Shown here: positions 34,557 to 40,790 of the stretch, one piece after another
Layout of the letters: every line of letters starts with the position of its first letter
Position numbering within the stretch: the stretch's first letter is position 1
The notes under the pieces: generated by a model
Databases searched by the model: none
What the model was told of the DNA's origin: nothing
The model's input: the letters and a program-made list of their open reading frames with translations, nothing else
DNA from: Candidatus Poribacteria bacterium
Lineage (GTDB): Bacteria > Poribacteria > WGA-4E > WGA-3G
Assembly: GCA_022825825.1 (NCBI GenBank)
Contig: JAJDWA010000070.1
Location: forward strand, 1-64,000
Direction: 5' to 3'
Length of the DNA stretch: 64,000 nucleotides
Made by a program: the position numbers and the translations under genes

Positions 34557-36350
34557 ATGAAAATACAACCGAAACTTACGCAAACTCAGACGCAACAACA
34601 GAAAATTATCATGACCCCGAAATTGCAACAAGCAATTAAGGTGCTTATGATGCCGCAGCTTGAGTTGAAGCAGTTTATAGAGCAAGAGTTAAACCAAAAC
34701 CCTCTGTTAGAAATTGAGGATGAGCCTGAAACATCACTATCTATGGAGGATTATGATCCCGCGCCTGAATGGAACAAACCTGAGGAAAATATCGATCGTG
34801 AGGATACTTCTGTAGATATTGACTGGCATGCTGTGTTTGACGACATGCGACCACCTGTGACTCAAGCAAATAATCAATATAATGATACCGATGTTCCTGA
34901 ATCAGACATCGCAGAAGCAATATCCCTTCAAAACTATCTTTTTCAACAACTCCAGTTAGCACCTTTCACCAAAACAGAAAGGACTATTGGTGAATTAATC
35001 ATTGGAAATTTAAATGATGATGGTCAACTTCAACTAAAACTGTTTTCTCTCCCTGTCGAGTTTGATGCTGACTTTGAAAATGAATGTCTATCAGAAGAAT
35101 TACAAAAAACGTTATCGAAAAACCTCAGCACTATAACGAATAATGGTAAAAAATCAAAAGAAGAAATCAAAGAACTCTTATTTGAGATCAAATCTATCGT
35201 AGCAAACCCTGAAAATTTGGAAAGTGGTGACGAATCTAAAAGCTGGCAAATCGTTGATACCAGTAGTAAAAAAATATATACCGTTAAACGTGAAGGGAAT
35301 GAACTAAATCTTTATGAACTTACTTTAGAAGATATTGCATTAGAAGCAAGATGTACAGTATCCGAAGTAGAAACAGTCCTGCGAACAATACAAGAAACTT
35401 TTGAACCTGCGGGTATCGCTTATCGTGACCTCAAAGAAACATTGGGTATACAGATTCGACACCATGAAATGCAGCATTACAAGCAAAACGGCGTGGCACC
35501 GGCCGATGATATTCCGTTCCAACTTGCTAAAGAGATTGTTGAGCATCATTTAGAGGATTTATTGAATAGTAGAATGGTTGCTATCTCTCAGGCGCTTGAG
35601 TTGAACAAGGACGAAACTCTGAAGGCATCACAATGGATTGGCACTTTGTCCCCGTATCCAGGACGCTACTTTTCTGATCCATCTGTTAGAGATTTGGATA
35701 AATCGCCAGAGACAATCCAAGGGATCACACCTGATGTGCAGATTGTGGAAAATAACGAAGACTATTATATTTTGCCAATTGATAATTATATTCCGCGCTT
35801 GCGTATGAATTCTTACTATATTAACTTGATGCGTGATAAAAGTAAACCTTTGGATTCGGAAACGAAAAAATGGATAGAAAAAAAATATAGCGATGCTATA
35901 GATTTGCTCAGCAGTGTAGCACAGCGAGGCCGGACTATTGAACGGGTAACGGAAGCTATCTTTAAAGTTCAATCCGAATTTTTAAAGCAAGGTCCGCAGA
36001 GTATTAAACCTTTGACATTAAAAACCGTTGCCGATATGGCAGGTGTCCACGAATCAACCGTGAGCCGCGTCACCAGTAACAAATATGTTCAGACACCGAT
36101 AGGGACCTATCCTTTAAAATTCTTTTTTAGTAATCAATTGGCAACAACTCAAGGCGACTCAGTGTCTGCAGAACAGGTTAAGGCAGCACTTAAAGACGTA
36201 ATAAATAAAGAAAATCCTGCGAAACCTCTAAGTGATCAAGCGGTAAGTGTTTCTTTGAAAAACCGCGGTATAGTTGTTGCAAGGCGGACTGTTCAAAAAT
36301 ATCGTGAAGAACTCGGCATCCTCTCTTCCTGTCAAAGGAAAAAAACTTAA
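34557..36350 (+). CDS. rpoN: RNA polymerase sigma-54 factor RpoN
   Basis: The 597-residue protein starts with the activator-responsive glutamine/leucine-rich region (PKLTQTQTQQQKIIMTPKLQ), contains the core-binding domain (about 290-420), the helix-turn-helix around VADMAGVHESTVSRVTSNKY and ends with the RpoN box VARRTVQKYREELGI. An insertion of about 80 residues, charged and helical, lies near 170-250 and makes it longer than the usual 430-500. Sigma-54 reads -24/-12 promoters with the help of AAA+ activators; none is encoded here. The ATG at 34557 follows a TTG five codons upstream. The order lptB-rpoN-hpf is the well-known conserved one. Confidence 0.95.
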   Translation: MKIQPKLTQTQTQQQKIIMTPKLQQAIKVLMMPQLELKQFIEQELNQNPLLEIEDEPETSLSMEDYDPAPEWNKPEENIDREDTSVDIDWHAVFDDMRPPVTQANNQYNDTDVPESDIAEAISLQNYLFQQLQLAPFTKTERTIGELIIGNLNDDGQLQLKLFSLPVEFDADFENECLSEELQKTLSKNLSTITNNGKKSKEEIKELLFEIKSIVANPENLESGDESKSWQIVDTSSKKIYTVKREGNELNLYELTLEDIALEARCTVSEVETVLRTIQETFEPAGIAYRDLKETLGIQIRHHEMQHYKQNGVAPADDIPFQLAKEIVEHHLEDLLNSRMVAISQALELNKDETLKASQWIGTLSPYPGRYFSDPSVRDLDKSPETIQGITPDVQIVENNEDYYILPIDNYIPRLRMNSYYINLMRDKSKPLDSETKKWIEKKYSDAIDLLSSVAQRGRTIERVTEAIFKVQSEFLKQGPQSIKPLTLKTVADMAGVHESTVSRVTSNKYVQTPIGTYPLKFFFSNQLATTQGDSVSAEQVKAALKDVINKENPAKPLSDQAVSVSLKNRGIVVARRTVQKYREELGILSSCQRKKT

Positions 36351-36425
36351 ATTTAATCCGTTGGACATACTTTTTACATAGAGAAATATTTTCAAATTTT
36401 AGATATTTATTTTAGGAGGCACATT

Positions 36426-36983
36426 ATGAAAATTACCTATTCCGGACATCACATTAAAATTACTGACGACCTTCATGATTATATCCTAAAACGTGCTGAG
36501 AAAATTGAATCTCGTTTCGGAGATATGCAAGAGTTTAATGTTGTTCTTAAAGCGGAAAAACATCGTTTTGAAGCTGAGGTAATAGTGACAGCACCAAGAG
36601 TGTCGTTTTACGCAAAAAATAATACGCATGAAGTCCTATCTGCATTAGATGGTGCAGCAGACAAGGTTGTTAACCAGATTCGTAAACATAAAGAACGGGT
36701 GAAAGACAAACGGCATAATGTCCCACATCGAGAGGTAGTGGCACAATTGAATCCAGAAGTGCCAGAAATCTCGGCAGATGAGGATTCAACGGATCCTCCG
36801 GTTATTGTGCCAGTATCAGAGAAGTTTGCTGCAAAACCGCTTACAGTGAGTGAAGCTGCGTCTGAACTTCATACCTCAGGAGAAACTTTATTGATGTTTT
36901 TAAACTCTGAAACACGGCAAGTGAATCTACTGTACCAGTCCGATGATGGAGCTTACGGTTGGGTAGAACCCTCCTTTACGTAG
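36426..36983 (+). CDS. hpf: Ribosome hibernation promoting factor, long form
   Basis: The 185-residue protein has the S30AE/HPF N-terminal domain (MKITYSGHHIKITDDLHDYI to about 100, with VVNQIRKHKERVKDKRH) and, after an acidic linker, the dimerising C-terminal domain (FAAKPLTVSEAASELHTSGETLLMFLN to LYQSDDGAYGWVEP). Long-form HPF alone forms 100S ribosome dimers in stationary phase. AGGAGGC precedes the ATG. The gene follows rpoN by 75 bases. Confidence 0.93.
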   Translation: MKITYSGHHIKITDDLHDYILKRAEKIESRFGDMQEFNVVLKAEKHRFEAEVIVTAPRVSFYAKNNTHEVLSALDGAADKVVNQIRKHKERVKDKRHNVPHREVVAQLNPEVPEISADEDSTDPPVIVPVSEKFAAKPLTVSEAASELHTSGETLLMFLNSETRQVNLLYQSDDGAYGWVEPSFT

Positions 36984-37018
36984 CGTTATCGGATACCGAA
37001 TATCTTCGGTAGGCGCGA

Positions 37019-37160
37019 TTTATAGTAAACTTTAGAATTAACTGGACATTTTGAGATGTAGGAGGGAACTCCGATTCCCGACTGCTCCTACAGTTCAGTC
37101 GCGATTCGGAGATCGCTCCTACAGAAACTGTGTCCCATTATTTTCAAAGTTCACTATAAA
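37019..37160. repeat. 142-bp palindromic element, copy 2
   Basis: It starts TTTATAGTAAACTTTAGAA and ends CAAAGTTCACTATAAA. Read on the minus strand it matches the element at 6268-6409 nearly throughout and has exactly the same length. The internal arms GTAGGAGGGAACTCCGATTC and GTCGCGATTCGGAGATCGCT are also found, without the outer ends, at 60384-60449. Confidence 0.78.
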
Positions 37161-37397
37161 ATCGCGCCGAGTTATCTGAACCAAGATTTACAAGATTTGT
37201 ATTCTTGTCCGTTGGGTAGAACGGAACTGAGAAAGATGGCAACCTATACCAAAATACCTCAAAACAATGCACCGTCGCATTCCAGCAATGCGGTAGTAGA
37301 GGCTAACAACTTGTCTCTGGCTGCTTATATGTTGGATTTTGCTTCGCTCTACCCAACCTACGCACTTGTATCAACCCAGCTTTAGAAGGAGAATATC
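37161..37397. other. Spacer before the toxin-antitoxin pair
   Basis: The first part resembles fragments seen elsewhere near repeats (GAACCAAGATTTACAAGATT; compare 8605). A 62-codon open frame at 37197-37385 has no family resemblance and no good ribosome-binding site. I do not call a gene. Confidence 0.35.
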
Positions 37398-37715
37398 GTG
37401 GATTTCAAAGATGGATACCCATTAACGTGTTTCGTGCACAGTGAGTCTTTTGATGAAACCTATACAGCCTACATTCAAAAGAACGGCACCGGTTTTTTGG
37501 GGCATATTCCTGACTTCCCAGAAGTGGAATGTCCGGGAGATACTATTGAGTCTGTCAAAGCCCAGCTGCACGATGCGCTTGACCAAGCCCTTAATGAGAT
37601 TGAAGATGCTTGGGAAAAACAATTTGAAGCAGATGTCAAAGCGGGACGCCTTGAACCGCTCGTGCAAAAAGCTAAGAAAGATTACAAAGCAGGGAAATAT
37701 ACCCGAATTGTTTGA
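37398..37715 (+). CDS. HicB-like antitoxin
   Basis: The 105-residue protein starts at GTG with AGAAGGAG upstream. Residues about 22-75 (TAYIQKNGTGFLGHIPDFPEV, then ECPGDTIESVKAQLHDALDQAL) match the partly degraded RNase H fold of HicB antitoxins. The last 30 residues (QFEADVKAGRLEPLVQKAKK, then DYKAGKYTRI) look like the toxin-wrapping tail of antitoxins that partner RelE/ParE toxins. It is followed after five bases by such a toxin, not by a HicA. I infer that it neutralises that toxin and represses its own promoter. Confidence 0.7.
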   Translation: MDFKDGYPLTCFVHSESFDETYTAYIQKNGTGFLGHIPDFPEVECPGDTIESVKAQLHDALDQALNEIEDAWEKQFEADVKAGRLEPLVQKAKKDYKAGKYTRIV

Positions 37716-37720
37716 AGTCC

Positions 37721-37987
37721 ATGCAAAAGTTTCAACACATAATCAATGATGAATTTGTAGCACTCGCGGACAAACTCCCACGCGATATTCAAAGAGCTAT
37801 TGCCAAACAATTTCAATTTTTACGAACCAATCCACTTCACCCATCGCTCAGATTCAAAAAAGTGTCAGGACGATGGTCACTACGTATCACTAAGGATTAC
37901 CGAGCACTCGGTTATGAGCAAGATGATGATACCATTACATGGTATTGGGTCGGGCCGCATGATGAATATGAAAAGAGGATCAAGTAG
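37721..37987 (+). CDS. RelE/ParE-superfamily toxin
   Basis: The 88-residue protein has the compact RelE/ParE pattern: a two-helix start (FVALADKLPRDIQRAIAKQFQ), NPLHPSLRFKKVSGRWSLRI, then TKDYRALGYEQDDDTITWYWVG and a closing HDEYEKRI. The conserved basic and aromatic positions of the W-x-L-R-I-x-x-x-Y-R-A strand are kept. Toxins of this superfamily cut mRNA at the ribosome or block gyrase; the target cannot be told. The ATG at 37721 lies five bases after the antitoxin stop, so the two are co-translated. Confidence 0.78.
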   Translation: MQKFQHIINDEFVALADKLPRDIQRAIAKQFQFLRTNPLHPSLRFKKVSGRWSLRITKDYRALGYEQDDDTITWYWVGPHDEYEKRIK

Positions 37988-38104
37988 CAGAAATACCGAT
38001 CTTATCTTTTGTCGTTTTTGATACGAAAAACACTATTAAAATATAAGAATAAAATACTACGCAATAAATAATTTATGTCATAAACTATTTATTGTGAATA
38101 AAAT

Positions 38105-38137
38105 AGGCAGATACCCTTTCGGATATCTGCCTTGAAT
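38105..38137 (-). terminator. Likely terminator of the minus-strand operon, possibly bidirectional
   Basis: AGGCAGATA (38105-38113) pairs with TATCTGCCT (38124-38132) across a ten-base loop. On the minus strand the stem is followed by ATTTTATT. It lies between two convergent units: the toxin gene and the unknown operon ending at 38154. Confidence 0.6.
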
Positions 38138-38153
38138 CAAATCGTGAATGTTC

Positions 38154-39479
38154 TCACTGAACCGTCACGGTATAACTGTACTCCTGAACACTGTTATCCC
38201 CCGTGTAAATATACGCAGTGATTGTGAACGACCCGGTATGCATAGAACCACTGGGGAACGTATAACTCAACGAGGCGGTGTTTGTTAGCCCGTCACCGGT
38301 TGCTGTGCTAACGTTTGTGCCGTAGTAACTCGTCTCCCCCGGTGCCTTGACATACCAGTAGACAGAGTTATACGGGACAGATGTGGTCAGACTCGCAGTG
38401 TGACTCCCGCCAGGGCTTGCAGCGTAGGTGCCACCAGCAGGAGATAAACCGGGGGAATCGCTGGTGCTGGCACTACTGTCTTCCTTATGATCCAAAGGAA
38501 ACCAGTCACAGGTACTTGGCGAGCAGTTGTAGTATGTTTCGCCACAGCCCCATCTCTTACAGGTGCGGGGCTTGTGTAACTCAAGTTGCTCTGGCACACA
38601 GATATAGTAAAGTACCGGCAACAGGTGTGCCGGTGCCACGCATTGCCGCCGGTGTGCAAACTCGTTTTCAGGCTGCATATACTCACCGCACCCAGCACAC
38701 GGGACGCACTGATCAGGCGGCGGGTCCTGTTCTGACCCTGAATGCATATCGTCTTCTATATCCACAGAGAAAGTGCCACTCAGACTCAGGGAGTTTTCTG
38801 GAATCTGGAGACTGGTCGCACTCGGACGGTATATCCAACTTTGTGTAGAACTCTGTGCATACCCGATAGTGACATCGCCTTTTTGCCACCCAGCACTCGC
38901 CTCCAACTTCCTCTGTTTCGTGTTGGAACCGCCAACATGCGTGTCAATACCGTTGAAGGTTGCACGCCCCCCACTAATACTCAACGTGCTGTTCGTACTT
39001 TCAACAACCTCTGATTGAAATCCTTTGTTGAGGTACGGAACACATTGATCATCATACGGCGCATCATAATTAGCTTCAAAATCGTAATTATCTTCATTCG
39101 GACGATAGGTACTCCATCTGTATGTGCCTTCACCATCGCTCAGCGGCGAGCCATTTGTCCAGGAACCAACATCCTGTGAACTCCCACCGGTCCCTAAATA
39201 AAAGGTTAATGTGCCAGGCCCTTTGGCATAAGCCTGTATCGTATAGGTAATTCGTGCCGGCACTTTCCCAGGCTCCCAGTCTTCGTCCAGGATGCGCTTA
39301 GTGTCACTGGCGATCTCACGCTCCGCTGTGTAAGTGGTACCATCCGCAGGGTCTGAGCTGATTGCAAGATGATCTAACGTGAAATCTCCCGCAAACGCAG
39401 GAATGTAAGTGCTACATAGCACGACAACAGTGAGGTAAAACAAAGATGTTTGGAAACATTTACGATAATCAAAAGTCAT
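38154..39479 (-). CDS. Secreted Cys-rich protein of unknown function
   Basis: I do not recognise this 441-residue protein. It has a signal peptide (LFYLTVVVLCSTYIPAFAG) and an N-terminal domain starting DFTLDHLAISSDPADG. A beta-rich middle part follows, then a cysteine/histidine cluster at about 262-330 (CVPCAGCGEYM, FAHRRQC, CKRWGCGETYYNCSPSTCDW) with the spacing of zinc-binding knuckles. The C-terminal part (about 345-441) is Ser/Thr-rich and looks Ig-like: GGSHTASLTTSVPYNSVYWY, then FTITAYIYTGDNSVQEYSYT. The ATG overlaps the stop of the upstream gene by four bases (ATGA), so the two are translationally coupled. It is the last of three genes in one unit. Confidence 0.65.
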   Translation of the reverse strand: MTFDYRKCFQTSLFYLTVVVLCSTYIPAFAGDFTLDHLAISSDPADGTTYTAEREIASDTKRILDEDWEPGKVPARITYTIQAYAKGPGTLTFYLGTGGSSQDVGSWTNGSPLSDGEGTYRWSTYRPNEDNYDFEANYDAPYDDQCVPYLNKGFQSEVVESTNSTLSISGGRATFNGIDTHVGGSNTKQRKLEASAGWQKGDVTIGYAQSSTQSWIYRPSATSLQIPENSLSLSGTFSVDIEDDMHSGSEQDPPPDQCVPCAGCGEYMQPENEFAHRRQCVAPAHLLPVLYYICVPEQLELHKPRTCKRWGCGETYYNCSPSTCDWFPLDHKEDSSASTSDSPGLSPAGGTYAASPGGSHTASLTTSVPYNSVYWYVKAPGETSYYGTNVSTATGDGLTNTASLSYTFPSGSMHTGSFTITAYIYTGDNSVQEYSYTVTVQ

Positions 39480-40279
39480 TTTTTTATCTCCTTATAGGGA
39501 TCAACTTCATAAAATTCATAAAGATGTTCAATGCCCATACGCTTATAGAGGGCTCTGTCCGCTTCAGCTAATCCTATCTTCCGCATTTCCGGAGTTTGCT
39601 CATCCCCATAATAAATGCTGTCACGTGGGAATAAGGTCGGAATTTCACCTTGTGCGCTGTCAACGAGTTCCCGGATTTCCTGTTGAATCGATTGCATTTG
39701 AGGTGTCGGTTCGCTATCTAATCTAAGTGTCTTTGCGAGTTCCAACTCCGCTTGCAGTTGTTTATAACGCGCTAACTCTTCAACGGTGGGACGAAACCCA
39801 ATACGTTTACCGTATTTCTTAACTACGGCCGTATTCCGATAATGTTTTATCCAGTTGCCAAAGTTATCTTGAACAGGTTTAAAATAGTCTGCCTCTGTCG
39901 GCGGATCAAATCCGTAGTAGTTACGATAGGATTCCAACGTCCGAGGATCTGTCCAGTCCAAAACCTTCGGTTCAGAACTCCCCCAGTCAATATTGAGTGG
40001 GGGACCTTTAGGACGTTTCCGCTGCACGCCGCCCGCTGCTTCTGATACCTGGACTTCGTCCCAGTGGTCATTGTGCCATTCCCACTTGTAGCCGGGTTTC
40101 GCGGCACGGGGCGGAGTTGATGCAGCCCCTTGCTTCTGACGAATGTTTTCTGAAACTTCCTCTGATGGTAGATTATACACCTTTTCAGGTTCGGGATCGG
40201 GATAGCGCAGCAAAAACACGCCACCGATACCGAGTAGAATAATGAGGATTGCAAGCCCCCATATCATTTTTTTATTCAT
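39476..40279 (-). CDS. Membrane-anchored unknown protein
   Basis: The 267-residue protein has one N-terminal helix (MIWGLAILIILLGIGGVFLL, residues 5-24), a Pro/Lys-rich linker, a short aromatic motif PGYKWEWHNDHWDEV (about 62-76) and then a mostly helical, charged domain to the end. I do not recognise the family. The aromatic His/Trp motif looks like a small structural module. AAGGAG precedes the ATG. It is the middle gene of a three-gene unit, 39 bases after the small membrane protein and overlapping the secreted Cys-rich gene. Confidence 0.6.
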   Translation of the reverse strand: MNKKMIWGLAILIILLGIGGVFLLRYPDPEPEKVYNLPSEEVSENIRQKQGAASTPPRAAKPGYKWEWHNDHWDEVQVSEAAGGVQRKRPKGPPLNIDWGSSEPKVLDWTDPRTLESYRNYYGFDPPTEADYFKPVQDNFGNWIKHYRNTAVVKKYGKRIGFRPTVEELARYKQLQAELELAKTLRLDSEPTPQMQSIQQEIRELVDSAQGEIPTLFPRDSIYYGDEQTPEMRKIGLAEADRALYKRMGIEHLYEFYEVDPYKEIKK

Positions 40280-40318
40280 GAGTGTTGACTCCTTACAAAA
40301 TTAAGGTTATCCCCTACT

Positions 40319-40531
40319 TCACTGCATCGAGCAGGCAAGGGGGCTTGGTATTGCGTACGGACACGGTTTTTGCTGTCGCTTTGGTGTCTCATCACAGTAC
40401 CTTGGTTCACACTGTTCTAAACGCGGCGGTTGCTCGGTTTGCGTGGCTTTGAGACTCAGGCTTCCGAACACCAGTGCCGCGAGTATAATACCGATAACAA
40501 AGTATCGGATGTAAAAACGAAAAAGTTGCAT
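40319..40531 (-). CDS. Small single-pass membrane protein with Cys-rich tail
   Basis: The 70-residue protein starts at the ATG at 40531, eight bases after GAGGTG; longer frames reach upstream without a site. Residues about 5-26 form one membrane helix (FYIRYFVIGIILAALVFGSL). The remaining 40 residues are Pro/Gln-rich with four cysteines (LEQCEPRYCDE, KPCPY, PLACSMQ). No family is recognised. It is the first gene of the three-gene unknown unit, which probably starts in the gap before valS. Confidence 0.5.
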   Translation of the reverse strand: MQLFRFYIRYFVIGIILAALVFGSLSLKATQTEQPPRLEQCEPRYCDETPKRQQKPCPYAIPSPLACSMQ

Positions 40532-40608
40532 ATTATAGCACCTCATTTTAGTGTATTGCTTAGTCGCTGGTTTACCTACCACCTTAAAAAAATGGTGGGC
40601 ACCCCAGC

Positions 40609-40675
40609 AACCAAGCTAAAGAATCTAAGATATGTTAGATCAAGGTACCCATAGTCTTGATTCTTTAGTTTGGTT
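40609..40675. repeat. Long perfect-type hairpin between divergent units
   Basis: The arm AACCAAGCTAAAGAATC at 40609-40625 (then TAAGA) pairs with TCTTGATTCTTTAGTTTGGTT at 40655-40675: 21 pairs including one G-U, with a single bulged T and a 24-base loop. It lies between the start of the unknown operon and the valS promoter. It has no U-run, so it is not an ordinary terminator. It could be a mobile palindrome or an RNA element. Confidence 0.6.
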
Positions 40676-40719
40676 GACATAAGTATTATACAACTTTTAC
40701 ATTTTTTGTGCAAGTTTTT

Positions 40720-40748
40720 TTGTAAAAAAGTGTTATATGTGGTAAAAT
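40720..40748 (+). promoter_or_regulatory. Promoter of valS
   Basis: TTGTAA (40720-40725) and TAAAAT (40743-40748) are 17 bases apart. Transcription would begin near 40755, leaving a leader of about 36 bases before the valS ATG at 40791. The -35 box is the same TTGTAA seen ahead of lpxL. Confidence 0.55.
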
Positions 40749-40790
40749 AATTGTATCTATAATAGAATTGAACTGTTTTCAGGTAAAAAC

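Noticed and set aside
37197-37385. Small open frame before the toxin-antitoxin pair
   Set aside because: No ribosome-binding site, no family likeness, and it begins in sequence shared with other repeat margins.
40560-40790. T-box or other riboswitch ahead of valS
   Set aside because: The promoter lies at 40720-40748, downstream of the hairpin, so the hairpin is outside the valS transcript, and no T-box core words are present.
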